DNA of 64,000 nt from Enterococcus sp. RIT-PI-f (GCF_001297065.1 NZ_LHOX01000018.1:310001-374000), one strand, 5' to 3'. Positions 40,923 to 50,361 are shown, counted from the stretch's first letter. Numbers and translations: made by a program. The notes: generated by a model not told the origin, from the sequence alone.

Positions 40923-41552
40923 ATGAATCTTGATAAAATAATAAGAGTCAATGATCTCTTGCTTGCTGTGTATCGCGTGATTCTGCTGCAATTTCTGTGG
41001 CTTAGTGTGACACTGTTGGGCGGCGTCGTCTTTGGCATCGGACCTGCTACGTATGCCTTGATGAAAACCTATGATCGATGGTTGCGCTTGAAAGAACAGC
41101 CACCGATGATTCGTCAATTCTTCTATTATAGCAAAGAGCGCTTCCGGCAATCCGTGTTGATCAGCTGGCTGATCGGTCTATCGATGGGTATCGTTGTCAC
41201 GAATCTGTTCAATGCAGGTTCTTGGTTTATCCAAATCGCCAATCTGCTGTTTCTGGTTGCCTTGCTGTTTATGTTCATGAATGTCTATAGCATTATGGCG
41301 GCAGTGAATTACCCTTCCATAAAGGCTATTTTGACAGGCAGCTTGTTGTTAGGTTTTGGATATTTGCATTACTCGATCATCACTTGGTCTATTTTGGTCG
41401 CAGGTTATTTACTGATCGCGACCTATCTGCCCATCCTGATTGTGTGTGCAGGCGTCAGTGTATTTGGGCTTATTATCGCCACTTCAGCGCAAAAAATCAT
41501 CAACGATATTCATACCAAAAGTGCTCATACTGCAAACACGATGATCAGATAA
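40923..41552 (+). CDS. DUF624 (YesL family) membrane protein
   Basis: This second DUF624 protein has 209 residues and about five hydrophobic segments. Family landmarks are LLQFLWLSVTLLGGVVFGIGPATYALMK at about 20-48 and a charged RQFFYYSKERFRQS loop. It follows the LplB permease by 15 bases. In Bacillus, yesL lies in the rhamnogalacturonan cluster, which agrees with this context. Function is not established. Confidence 0.87.
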   Translation: MNLDKIIRVNDLLLAVYRVILLQFLWLSVTLLGGVVFGIGPATYALMKTYDRWLRLKEQPPMIRQFFYYSKERFRQSVLISWLIGLSMGIVVTNLFNAGSWFIQIANLLFLVALLFMFMNVYSIMAAVNYPSIKAILTGSLLLGFGYLHYSIITWSILVAGYLLIATYLPILIVCAGVSVFGLIIATSAQKIINDIHTKSAHTANTMIR

Positions 41553-41568
41553 CAAGAAAGGAATAACA

Positions 41569-42684
41569 ATGATTATGACGAATTATGCGCAAATTGCGTT
41601 AGATACCTTGTTTCAACGCTACGAATTATTACCGAAAGAAAAAAGATATCATGGCAAATGGTCGTATGATATTGGGGTCGTGCTGCAAGGTGTCAAAGAG
41701 GCCTATCGCCAAACCAATGATGAACGTTATTTTGATTACATCAAAGAAACCATGGATTTCTATCTGCAAACAGATGGCACGATCCGAGGATATGCCTTCG
41801 ATGCGATGAATATTGACTATATCAACAATGGTAAGCTTTTATTTCTACTATATAAAAAGACAAAAGAGACCAAATATAAGCTGGCATTAGATCTTTTGTA
41901 CCGACAGCTCCAAGAAATGCCCCGCACCAAAGAGGGCAGTTTCTGGCACAAAAAAATCTATCCCAATCAAGTCTGGTTAGACGGCTTGTATATGGGGGCA
42001 CCCTTCTTAGCCGAATATGCAGTAACCTTTGGCAAAGAATCTGATCTGGAGGATGTGATCCAGCAGTTTGTGCATTGTTATCAACAAACCCGTGATCTTA
42101 AAACCAACTTGCTCTACCATGCCTGGGATGAAACGAAGAGTCAGCCGTGGGCAAACCCAGAAACGGGCTGCTCCGCTCATTTTTGGGGCCGCTCCATTGG
42201 CTGGTTCATGATGGCATTGGTGGATACGATGGCTCTGCTGCCATCTGGTGCAGCAAGAGAATTGTTGGCAGAGATGTTTGCACACACGTTGCAAGCATTG
42301 GTCAATGTTCGCTCAGCAGAACATGTCTGGTACCAAGTGGTAGACCAAGGCGAAAAAACTGGCAATTACCTGGAAGCTTCAGCTTCATCGATGATCTGTT
42401 ATGCCGCGGCAAAAGCAATTCAGCTAGGCGTGATTTCACCACAATGGCAAACTTTTGTTGAAGAAACATATCAAGGCATCATTGATGCATTTGTTTTTAT
42501 TACCCAAGAAGGCTGGCTTAATTTGATCAGAAACTGCGAAGTAGCAGGACTAGGCGGACCGGATAATCGAGATGGCTCATTCGTCTATTATATTAGTGAA
42601 CCGATCATTACCAACGATTTCAAAGGGTACGGCGCCTTTTTACAAGCGAGTTTATTGCTGCAGCCGTTAGCAAAGGGAGGATAA
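41569..42684 (+). CDS. Unsaturated rhamnogalacturonyl/galacturonyl hydrolase (GH105)
   Basis: It hydrolyses the unsaturated uronate from the end of oligosaccharides made by pectate or rhamnogalacturonan lyases. It has the (alpha/alpha)6-barrel family motifs YDIGVVLQG, NQVWLDGLYMGAPFLA (catalytic Asp138) and HFWGRSIGWFMMAL. At 371 residues without a signal peptide it is cytoplasmic, like YteR/YesR. Its product spontaneously gives 5-keto-4-deoxyuronate for KduI. ATG at 41569 or 41575 are both possible. Confidence 0.92.
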   Translation: MIMTNYAQIALDTLFQRYELLPKEKRYHGKWSYDIGVVLQGVKEAYRQTNDERYFDYIKETMDFYLQTDGTIRGYAFDAMNIDYINNGKLLFLLYKKTKETKYKLALDLLYRQLQEMPRTKEGSFWHKKIYPNQVWLDGLYMGAPFLAEYAVTFGKESDLEDVIQQFVHCYQQTRDLKTNLLYHAWDETKSQPWANPETGCSAHFWGRSIGWFMMALVDTMALLPSGAARELLAEMFAHTLQALVNVRSAEHVWYQVVDQGEKTGNYLEASASSMICYAAAKAIQLGVISPQWQTFVEETYQGIIDAFVFITQEGWLNLIRNCEVAGLGGPDNRDGSFVYYISEPIITNDFKGYGAFLQASLLLQPLAKGG

Positions 42685-42686
42685 AG

Positions 42687-44018
42687 ATGGACATTCAATT
42701 ACAAGAAAAGCAATTAAGGAAAACGAATGGTCAAATGACAGAAGCGATCCAAGCAAAAATTGATGAACTATTTACGCATGGTGGCGGACGCCTAACATTC
42801 ACGGCCGGCACATATCAGACGGGTGCTTTATTTTTAAAAAGCAATGTTGAGCTGCATCTGATGAGTGGGGCGCGATTGGTATTCTCAGATGACCCTCAAG
42901 ATTATCCAGTTGTGACCTCCCGTTGGGAAGGGGTCAAGCGGGCACTCTATGCCTCATGTATCTATGCAGAAAATGCCGAGAATATTGCTGTTACAGGTTT
43001 TGGTACCATTGATGGTCAGGGGCAGAAATGGTGGACACTTTTTCGTGAACATCCTGAAGACCTCGCGTATCCTCGCCCTAAATTGATCAGTTTTGATTGC
43101 TGTCAGAGGATCAATCTGAAAGATATTTATTTGATCGACTCACCTAGTTGGACAGTGAACCCAATCCTTTGCCAAGATATCACCATTGATAATGTTCGGA
43201 TCAAGAATCCTGCTGACTCACCAAATACGGATGGGATTGATCCAGAATCCTGTAAAAATGTCCGCATCACGAATTGCCATATTGATGTAGGGGACGATTG
43301 TATTGCCATTAAGTCGGGAACAGAAGATACAGCTGAACGAATATCTTGCGAAAATATCACCATCAGCAATTGCCAAATGCTTCATGGCCATGGTGCTGTT
43401 GTTCTCGGCAGTGAAATGAGCGGCGACATTCGCAATGTGACGATCAGCAATTGTATCTTCCAAGAAACCGATCGTGGTATTCGCTTGAAATCTCGTCGGG
43501 GACGCGGCGGCATCATAGAAGATGTTCGTGTCAGCAATGTGGTCATGGACCAAGTGGTTTGTCCTTTTACATTGAATTTGTATTATTTCTGCGGACCACG
43601 AGGCAAAGAAAAATATGTCTGGGATAAACAGCCGTATCCCATCACGGAAGACACACCCCATTTCAGACGGATCCATTTCGCAGATATTACTGCGCGCAAC
43701 GTCCATGCGGCAGCTGGTTTTATTTATGGATTGGCAGAGCGATCGATCTCTGAAGTCACTTTTCATGATATTACGGTATCGATGGCAGATGACCCGATTC
43801 CGGGCAAACCTGCGATGATGACCGGGATTGAAGACATGACCAATGAAGGGTTCTTCTTGGGTTTTGCGAAGAACATCCAGTTTGATCGGATCGATCTGCA
43901 AGGTGTCAAACAAGCCTTTCATGTTGAACAGGGAAGCGATATCACAGTCAGTCGCTCTTTTGCGAATGGACGATCGATCGATTTGGAAGGTGTCCATCAG
44001 GATGACCACGATCTATGA
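42687..44018 (+). CDS. Polygalacturonase / exo-poly-alpha-galacturonosidase (GH28)
   Basis: This inverting right-handed beta-helix enzyme cleaves alpha-1,4-galacturonan. The four family motifs are present: NTDG (180-183, Asp182), GDD (202-204), GHG (234-236) and RLK (266-268). N-terminal residues 30-50 form the usual GGGRLTFTAGTYQTGALFLKSN start. There is no signal peptide, so it should act on imported oligogalacturonides, which suggests an exo mode. It overlaps the next gene by 17 bases. Confidence 0.93.
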   Translation: MDIQLQEKQLRKTNGQMTEAIQAKIDELFTHGGGRLTFTAGTYQTGALFLKSNVELHLMSGARLVFSDDPQDYPVVTSRWEGVKRALYASCIYAENAENIAVTGFGTIDGQGQKWWTLFREHPEDLAYPRPKLISFDCCQRINLKDIYLIDSPSWTVNPILCQDITIDNVRIKNPADSPNTDGIDPESCKNVRITNCHIDVGDDCIAIKSGTEDTAERISCENITISNCQMLHGHGAVVLGSEMSGDIRNVTISNCIFQETDRGIRLKSRRGRGGIIEDVRVSNVVMDQVVCPFTLNLYYFCGPRGKEKYVWDKQPYPITEDTPHFRRIHFADITARNVHAAAGFIYGLAERSISEVTFHDITVSMADDPIPGKPAMMTGIEDMTNEGFFLGFAKNIQFDRIDLQGVKQAFHVEQGSDITVSRSFANGRSIDLEGVHQDDHDL

Positions 44019-44880
44019 TTGTCTAGGGCCGGCGATGAAAGCTGGACCAGAAGTGATCCGCCAAACCATCACGACCACTGAACACTATACTTTGGAACAT
44101 CTGGTGTTAAGACTGAATCAAGAGGAATGGGTTCCGGCATATTTTGCTTATCCCCATGCAGCGCAACCAGTACCATGCGTGGTGTACAATCATTCCCATG
44201 GCGGTGACTTTGACAATGGCAAATCAGAGTTGCTTACCGGTGCGGAATATTTGCACACACCTAGTTTTCTCGAAACGCTGATTTCAGACGGATATGCCGT
44301 AGGCTGCATTGATATGTGGGGGTTTGGTGCGCGTAGGCGTGGCGAAAGCCAGCTGTTCAAGCGTTTCCTCTTGCAAGGCAAGACTTTATGGGGGCAACGG
44401 ATTTATGACAATCAGCAGTTTCTGACCTATCTGCTTTCGCGCAAAGAAATCGATGCAGCATCGATTGCAACGATTGGCATGTCAATGGGGGGCTTAATGA
44501 GCTGGTGGTTGGCTGCCGTTGATCCTCGTGTTCGGGTAGTGGTAGACATCGCCGCGCAAGTCGATTATCACGCACTGATTGAAGAAAACAGTCTCGATAA
44601 ACATGGCTTTTATTATTATTTGCCTGGGTTGTTGTCGGATTGGACGACGGGTGAAATCCAACAATGGATCGCTCCGAGACCGAGATTAAGTTTGGTTGGG
44701 ATTGCTGATAAAGGCTGCCCAACAAGCGGTGTCAAAACCCTTGATCAACACTTGCAAAAGGTCTATCAAGACATGCATTGTCCGGCCCATTGGCAGTCAG
44801 AGCAGCTGATCGGCGGACATGAAGAAACCGAGGAGATGAGAGGCTTGTGGCGCCGTTTTTTGAAAAAACACCTAGGATAA
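44002..44880 (+). CDS. Alpha/beta hydrolase, putative pectic esterase
   Basis: This alpha/beta-hydrolase of 293 residues resembles acetyl-xylan-esterase/dienelactone-hydrolase proteins. The nucleophile elbow is GMSMGG (Ser161). A likely oxyanion stretch is VVYNHSHGG near 60-68, an Asp is in GIADKG near 236, and a catalytic His is in GGHEET near 273. The ATG at 44002 overlaps the end of GH28; its own stop overlaps the CE8 start. An esterase acting on pectic oligosaccharides (acetyl, methyl or feruloyl) is likely from context; the exact bond is unknown. No secretion signal is seen. Confidence 0.75.
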   Translation: MTTIYDCLGPAMKAGPEVIRQTITTTEHYTLEHLVLRLNQEEWVPAYFAYPHAAQPVPCVVYNHSHGGDFDNGKSELLTGAEYLHTPSFLETLISDGYAVGCIDMWGFGARRRGESQLFKRFLLQGKTLWGQRIYDNQQFLTYLLSRKEIDAASIATIGMSMGGLMSWWLAAVDPRVRVVVDIAAQVDYHALIEENSLDKHGFYYYLPGLLSDWTTGEIQQWIAPRPRLSLVGIADKGCPTSGVKTLDQHLQKVYQDMHCPAHWQSEQLIGGHEETEEMRGLWRRFLKKHLG

Positions 44881-45764
44881 TGACGTGTACTGTTGGCAAA
44901 GATCCCTTCATGTATGACTTTGTCAGCATCCAATCGGCTGTTGATCATGCAGCCAAAGGCAAGTTGAGCTGTACGATATATGTGGCTAGTGGTGTGTATC
45001 TGGAAACAGTCAAAATCTACCATGATCATCTGACGATCCTCTGCGAGGCGGATACAGTCCTGCAGTCTGACCTAGCGGCATTTCAATTGTTGCAAGGCGT
45101 CCCAAGAGGAACGTTTCAAACAGCGACATTATTTGTCAATGGTCACGATATCGTGGTAAAAGGGCTCACTGTCAAAAATATTGCTGGTCCGGGCGATCAA
45201 GTTGGGCAAGCTGTGGCTGTCTATTTGGAAGGGACCGAGATGTACTTTGTGGATTGTTGTTTTGATGGTTATCAGGACACTCTTTGTTTAGGTCCTTTAC
45301 CGCAATTGACCAAAGAAGGCACGCCTTTGATCAGCCCTTGGCTTGAGAAATCCTACCCGCAGCAAGCGCGCTTTTTTAGCAATTGCGTAATCCGTGGAAC
45401 AGTTGATGTGATTTTTGGCGGCGGCAATGCGTATTTTGATCGCTGCCGACTGCATTGCAAGCATACCGCGCAAAACAATTATCTGACGGCAGCAGCGACA
45501 TCGCCAGGAGCAAAGGGGTTTGTCTTTAACAATTGCCAGATCACTGGTGCAAAAACGTATCTCCTTGGCCGACCTTGGCGTATTCCTGCGAAAGTAGGAT
45601 TTCATACTTGTCATTTCGATGGGGCTCTTGCGCAAGAGGGTTGGAGTGATTGGGGGAAAACTGAACAGCGGCAGTACGTCAGTTTTATCGAACATCATTG
45701 TACGTACGCAAAGGCACAGCAACGGGCAGCATGGATCGATATGAAAGGAATGAGGCTAGAATGA
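44880..45764 (+). CDS. Pectinesterase (CE8), cytoplasmic form
   Basis: It removes methyl esters from galacturonan. It has a right-handed beta-helix with CE8 motifs GQAVAVY (Gln110), DGYQDTL (Gln132, Asp133), GTVDVIFGGG (Asp176) and LGRPWR (Arg231). There is no signal peptide, unlike most pectin methylesterases, so it likely works on imported methylated oligogalacturonides. The ATG overlaps the upstream stop (TAATG) and its own stop overlaps the next start, indicating tight coupling. Confidence 0.92.
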   Translation: MTCTVGKDPFMYDFVSIQSAVDHAAKGKLSCTIYVASGVYLETVKIYHDHLTILCEADTVLQSDLAAFQLLQGVPRGTFQTATLFVNGHDIVVKGLTVKNIAGPGDQVGQAVAVYLEGTEMYFVDCCFDGYQDTLCLGPLPQLTKEGTPLISPWLEKSYPQQARFFSNCVIRGTVDVIFGGGNAYFDRCRLHCKHTAQNNYLTAAATSPGAKGFVFNNCQITGAKTYLLGRPWRIPAKVGFHTCHFDGALAQEGWSDWGKTEQRQYVSFIEHHCTYAKAQQRAAWIDMKGMRLE

Positions 45765-46201
45765 AACAAAGTATTGAACAATGGTTAGGCTGGATGGGCA
45801 TTGGTTTGTCGATTGTCTTTTTAGGGGGATTCACATTGGTGATGAACCAGATCACCATGACGCAATTCAGTACATTATTTTCAGCGGTTTTTCCTGCAGT
45901 TTTTAATCAGATGCCAGAGGAAGAAGCCTTTAGACAATTCAAAACACTGGGTGCCTGGTTTGGCTTTACGTTGCTGATTGTGATCCTATTAGTGGTTGTG
46001 GCCAATTCCTTGATCACGTACCGCAATTACCGCAAAGCAGCCGCCGGTATATTGGTCCTTGCAGGTCTGATCTGTTTGGTCGGGACCCAATATTTGGCTT
46101 TTCCAATTGCCTTTTTATTCTTTGCAGCAGCTGCATTATGCCTGATCCGCAAACCTAAACCACGAAAAATTTTTTCTCAAAAGGAGTGTTTGAATGAATG
46201 A
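45761..46201 (+). CDS. Small four-helix membrane protein of unknown function
   Basis: The 146-residue protein has hydrophobic segments near residues 8-30, 64-88, 98-115 and 117-135, and a basic C-terminus (RKPKPRK). It resembles DUF4064-type small membrane proteins, but the match is weak. The ATG overlaps the pectinesterase stop and the gene's own stop overlaps the GH43 start. It is firmly built into the pectin operon, which suggests a role in transport or envelope adaptation. Confidence 0.7.
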   Translation: MKQSIEQWLGWMGIGLSIVFLGGFTLVMNQITMTQFSTLFSAVFPAVFNQMPEEEAFRQFKTLGAWFGFTLLIVILLVVVANSLITYRNYRKAAAGILVLAGLICLVGTQYLAFPIAFLFFAAAALCLIRKPKPRKIFSQKECLNE

Positions 46202-47736
46202 TCACGATTGAGAATCCAATATTGCCAGGTTTTAACCCAGATCCGAGCATCCTGCGCGTAGGGAGTGATTATTATATTGCAGTTTCATCTTTTGAATGGT
46301 TGCCGGGTATTCGCATCTACCATTCCACAAATTTAGCTGAATGGACACATTGCACCGATCTGCTTGTTGACCAAATCGATTTGAGAGGGAATGCCCAAGA
46401 CTGCAGTATTTGGGCGCCGCAAATCAGCTATGATCAAGGAACATTTTATTGTGTCTTTACGAATGTTCGCAACACGACGCGTCCTTTCAAAGATTGTCGT
46501 AATTATCTGATGACAGCCCCAAGTATCACCGGCCCTTGGAGTAGTCCTGTTTATTTGAATAGCAGCGGATTTGACCCCTCACTTTATCATGATCCAGACG
46601 GACGCAAATGGTTATTGAATGCTTTGTGGGACTACCGGAAAACAACACCGAATAAATCTGTGGGGATCGTGATGCAGGAGTATAAGGAAACAGAAGGGCT
46701 TGTTGGACCGAAAACAAACATTTTCTCTGGGACGGATCTAGCCAAAACAGAAGCACCCCACCTCTATCACCATCAAGGGTATTACTATCTGTTGACGGCA
46801 GAAGGGGGCACCGGCAGCGGTCATTCGGTCACAGTTTGCCGCAGTAGAGCGATCACTGGACCATACGAGATCGATCCTAAGAACCCAATGATGTCTGCCA
46901 ACGGCCGACAAGATTCTCCTTTCCAATGCACGGGACATGGGAGTTTGGTTCAGACGCTTGAAGGCAAATGGTTTATGAGTTATCTGATGACACGGCCAGT
47001 TGAAGGCGCCGCTATTTTAGGTCGAGAAACGGCTTTGCAAGAAGTTTATTGGGATACGCTGGGCTGGTTGCGTGTGAAAAATGGCGATACGATCCCTGAC
47101 CGTTATCTGCAGTTGCCTCTTGAAACGCATGTCCACAAAGAAGCCCAGGTGTTTACAGATGACTTCGCGCAAACATTACTGCCGGAGTGGAATGGCCGGC
47201 GGCTGGTTCCTCATGAGCAATGGTGTCGTTTGAAGGAGCGGCCTGGATATTTAAGGCTGATGGCAGGAGAATCGTTGCAGTCACATTTTGACAATCATTT
47301 GCTCGCCATTAGGCAAAAAGATCTTTGTTTTGAAGCGGAAACGTTGATGGACTACAAACCAAGTCATTTCAATCAAATGGCAGGTCTGGTGTTGTTTTTG
47401 AATGAAGAAAATTATCTGTACCTCTATGTGACCTATGATGAAACCAAGGGTCGTGTTTTGCGGCTGATGAAAAATGAAAAAGGGCATTTTACACTGTTTG
47501 ATACTTGTGTGCCCCTCAAAGATCAGCCAGTTCAGCTGAAGGTGGTGCTTGAGGGCAGTCAGGGGCAGTTCATGTGGCGTCAAGATCAAGGGTGGCAAAG
47601 GCTGCCGGCACAATCGATCCTCTTTCTATCCGGTGGCTTCACGGGGAATTTTATCGGCCTATGTGCCCAAGATCTCGACCAATTCTCAGGTAGTTATGCA
47701 GATTTTGCTTATTTTAGGTATCAAGAGAAATGTTGA
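46198..47736 (+). CDS. GH43 glycoside hydrolase (beta-xylosidase/arabinofuranosidase type)
   Basis: This inverting five-bladed beta-propeller enzyme has base Asp15 in GFNPDPSILR, pKa-modulating Asp126 in GFDPSLYHDPDG and acid Glu185 in KTEAPHLY. A C-terminal beta-sandwich (about 320-512) is of the kind joined to XynB-type GH43. There is no signal peptide. In the pectin context it may remove xylose or arabinose from xylogalacturonan or rhamnogalacturonan side chains; a general xylo-oligosaccharide role is the alternative. Confidence 0.9.
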   Translation: MITIENPILPGFNPDPSILRVGSDYYIAVSSFEWLPGIRIYHSTNLAEWTHCTDLLVDQIDLRGNAQDCSIWAPQISYDQGTFYCVFTNVRNTTRPFKDCRNYLMTAPSITGPWSSPVYLNSSGFDPSLYHDPDGRKWLLNALWDYRKTTPNKSVGIVMQEYKETEGLVGPKTNIFSGTDLAKTEAPHLYHHQGYYYLLTAEGGTGSGHSVTVCRSRAITGPYEIDPKNPMMSANGRQDSPFQCTGHGSLVQTLEGKWFMSYLMTRPVEGAAILGRETALQEVYWDTLGWLRVKNGDTIPDRYLQLPLETHVHKEAQVFTDDFAQTLLPEWNGRRLVPHEQWCRLKERPGYLRLMAGESLQSHFDNHLLAIRQKDLCFEAETLMDYKPSHFNQMAGLVLFLNEENYLYLYVTYDETKGRVLRLMKNEKGHFTLFDTCVPLKDQPVQLKVVLEGSQGQFMWRQDQGWQRLPAQSILFLSGGFTGNFIGLCAQDLDQFSGSYADFAYFRYQEKC

Positions 47737-47777
47737 TCGTTCGGCGTTTCTATCATATAAAGAGAGAAGGTTAAAGA

Positions 47778-49280
47778 ATGAAGAAGAAACAGTTAGCAGG
47801 TTTATTATGCGCAGCAGGTTTATTGATGGCAGCATGTGGGGATGGCAATAGCAGCAGCGGCACGGAAGGTACGGCTGCTGCGGAAGAAAAAACCAGTATT
47901 TCCTGGATGGCCATGCTGCATACCGCTGCACCGCCATCTGGAGAAGTCACTGAAAAACTAGAAGCGTATACGGGCGTGGATATCGACTTTACTTGGGTGC
48001 CAGATGCCTCAAAAACGGAACGTCTGAATGCGGCTTTGGCATCCAAATCGTTGGCTGATATCGTGAGTTTAGCGGAAATCACCAATACCACTGTCCGCAG
48101 TTCATTGGCTTCAGGTATGTTCTGGGATGTTGAACCTTATCTTAAAGATTATCCGAATCTCGCCAACATCTCCGAAGATCGCCTAGAGTCCTCTCGGATC
48201 GATGGGAAAATCTACGGTGTACCTTACCAAAAACCCATTGCCAGATACGGTGTTTTGGTCCGTAAAGATTGGTTAGACAATTTGGGCTTAGCGGTGCCAT
48301 CAACATTGGAAGAGCTTGAAAAAGTTGCCCAAGCATTTACAGAAGATGATCCTGATGGCAATGGTGTAGACGACACCGTTGGTTTTGTCGAACGGGATGA
48401 ATCATTTAATGTTGGCTTCCGTTCGTTGTCTGGTTATTTCGGAGCGGACAATTGGTTCACGATCACAGATGACAACGAAGTGATGCCGTCCTTTATGCAG
48501 CCAGAATACAAAGAAGCGATGGAATGGTTCCGCAATATTTATGCCAATGGCTGGATGAATTCCGACTTTGCTGTTATGGCCAAAAACGATCAGAAGAACT
48601 ATATTGTTCAAGGCAAAGGCGGGATCGTGCTGAGCGGGTTGCAAGAAGTTCGGAACTATGTGGACGAAGCCGCAGGAACGGCTGAAGAACATATGGAATG
48701 GGCATTGATCAATGATATCACCTATGGCGATATCGAACGCCGGATCCTTTCAGATACCAATGGCGGGATGGGCGGCTGGTTAGCGATTCCCAAAGACAAT
48801 GTGAAAACGGAAGACGAACTGAAGGTTGTTTTGCAATTCATCAATGATTTAATGGACGAGGAGCCCTTCACATTGATGACCCAAGGAATCGAAGGGGAGC
48901 ATTATGAAATCGACGACGATGGTGTCTATGTCCGTTTAGATGATACAAAATGGCAGCAAGAAGTCCAACCATTTTCTTCTTCTCGCCCATCGGAATTGGT
49001 GACAGTTTTCCCATCAAGCAACCCGTATGTCAACTTAGCCAATGAAAAAATCGCTGAAAATGAAGCATATGCAGTCATTAACCCCGCACAATCCTTGACT
49101 TCTGAAACCTATGACAAATCGTGGTCTAGTTTGATCGAAGGCGTGGCGGATGCTTATTACCAATACATGACCGGCGAGATCGACATGGATGGCTTTGATC
49201 AAGCAGTCGAAACTTTCCGCAAAAACGGCGGCGATCAAATCATCGAAGAGTATACAGCTGATTATCAAGCACAACAATAA
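47778..49280 (+). CDS. Extracellular solute-binding lipoprotein (pectic oligosaccharide importer)
   Basis: This is the substrate-capture lipoprotein of the CUT1 transporter, with a signal peptide and lipobox MAAC (Cys20). The mature domain has the LipO/YtcQ arrangement, including a calcium-binding-like stretch DPDGNGVDDT near residue 193. At 500 residues it is long, suiting oligosaccharides. It is the last gene of the operon, about 7 kb from the permease, followed by a terminator. Confidence 0.9.
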   Translation: MKKKQLAGLLCAAGLLMAACGDGNSSSGTEGTAAAEEKTSISWMAMLHTAAPPSGEVTEKLEAYTGVDIDFTWVPDASKTERLNAALASKSLADIVSLAEITNTTVRSSLASGMFWDVEPYLKDYPNLANISEDRLESSRIDGKIYGVPYQKPIARYGVLVRKDWLDNLGLAVPSTLEELEKVAQAFTEDDPDGNGVDDTVGFVERDESFNVGFRSLSGYFGADNWFTITDDNEVMPSFMQPEYKEAMEWFRNIYANGWMNSDFAVMAKNDQKNYIVQGKGGIVLSGLQEVRNYVDEAAGTAEEHMEWALINDITYGDIERRILSDTNGGMGGWLAIPKDNVKTEDELKVVLQFINDLMDEEPFTLMTQGIEGEHYEIDDDGVYVRLDDTKWQQEVQPFSSSRPSELVTVFPSSNPYVNLANEKIAENEAYAVINPAQSLTSETYDKSWSSLIEGVADAYYQYMTGEIDMDGFDQAVETFRKNGGDQIIEEYTADYQAQQ

Positions 49281-49325
49281 ATGCAAGCGTGATTGATTGA
49301 CAAAAAAAATAGGTGAATGCAAGCA

Positions 49326-49361
49326 GGCCGAATGGGTTTCCCGCACCATTTGGTCTTTTTT
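49326..49361 (+). terminator. Terminator of the pectin operon
   Basis: GGCCGAATGG pairs (with G-U pairs) with CCATTTGGTC around a 9-10 base loop, followed by six T. Confidence 0.8.
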
Positions 49362-49397
49362 GCAGCTTCAATCAACAAATGAAGGAGGAGAATCTAT

Positions 49398-50231
49398 ATG
49401 TTTCAATATGCAGTTCGCGGACACGATATGAAGAATTGCCCCACACCAAAGGATTTAGCCAAAAAAATCGCCCATTATCAACTGAACAATGTCCAGTTTG
49501 CTATGACTAAATCATTTCCTGACATAGGTGATTTGACCACAATGAATCCAGGACTCGGCACGTTTTTTAAGCAAACATTTGCAGCTGAAGGTATCCAAAT
49601 CGCTTTACTCAGCTGTTACAGCAATCTAATCCATCCAGATCTTGAGAAACGCGAGGCGCTATTGACGCGTTTTGAACGATACTTAGCCCATGCCAAATAC
49701 TTCGGTGCCGCAATGGTTGCCTCAGAAACAGGCTCAGTTTTGCCGGAAATGGGGTATACCGAAGAGAATTTCAGCGACGCTGCCTTTGAAGATTTGGTGG
49801 GGGTGATCCAACGGTTGGTGGCTTATGCGGAAAAGCAGCAAGTGATGGTAGGGATCGAAGCAGGGTTAAACCATCCTTTGTATTCTCTCGATCGAATCGA
49901 GTTATTGCTAGAACGGGTACCTTCAGCATATTTGGGGATCATTTTTGATCCGACCAATTTGATCACAAGCGATGATTACCCTATGCAAGCAACGATCACA
50001 GAAGAAGCCTTTGCTCGTTTTGGCGATTCGATCGTTTGTTTGCATTTGAAAGACTATCGAATCACTGATAGTCAGCTGCAGGTGGTGCCACTAGGGGAAG
50101 GCTGTATCCAGTATCAAAAAATTCTAGCTATCGTTGCACGTTATAAACCCTATTGTTATGTCGTTTTGGAAGGGACAACAGATGCGACGCTCCCGCGCGC
50201 GCTTGCATTACTGTCTGCATGCAATCGGTGA
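49398..50231 (+). CDS. Sugar phosphate isomerase/epimerase family protein (TIM barrel)
   Basis: This xylose-isomerase-like TIM barrel protein of 277 residues has metal-ligand-type segments VGIEAGLNHP (Glu), GIIFDPTNL (Asp), VCLHLKDY (His/Asp) and VLEGTT (Glu). It follows the pectin operon after a terminator and so is probably a separate unit. Substrate is unknown; a sugar epimerase or isomerase for uncommon pectic sugars is possible. RBS AAGGAGGAG precedes the ATG. Confidence 0.8.
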   Translation: MFQYAVRGHDMKNCPTPKDLAKKIAHYQLNNVQFAMTKSFPDIGDLTTMNPGLGTFFKQTFAAEGIQIALLSCYSNLIHPDLEKREALLTRFERYLAHAKYFGAAMVASETGSVLPEMGYTEENFSDAAFEDLVGVIQRLVAYAEKQQVMVGIEAGLNHPLYSLDRIELLLERVPSAYLGIIFDPTNLITSDDYPMQATITEEAFARFGDSIVCLHLKDYRITDSQLQVVPLGEGCIQYQKILAIVARYKPYCYVVLEGTTDATLPRALALLSACNR

Positions 50232-50289
50232 GAAATTTCAGGAAGGGCATTGAGAAGAGAGAAGACCATCAGACCATGAGCATTTTTAT

Positions 50290-50324
50290 TTACTTACAAA
50301 AAGTTAGTGTTACAATGTAAGTAA
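50290..50324. promoter_or_regulatory. Inverted-repeat operator and promoter of the VOC gene
   Basis: TTACTTACA (50290-50298) is inverted as TGTAAGTAA (50316-50324) with 17 bases between. A TACAAT -10 (50311-50316) and a TTTACT -35 (50289-50294) overlap the two arms. The TACTTAC/GTAAGTA arms resemble HxlR/MarR-type operators before catechol- or quinone-responsive genes. Confidence 0.7.
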
Positions 50325-50361
50325 CAAGTAAGATAAATAAAAATGAAAAGAGGAATCATTT

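Noticed and set aside
43218-44009. 263-codon minus-strand frame opposite GH28
   Set aside because: GH28 on the plus strand has all four family motifs; the antisense frame shows no family feature.
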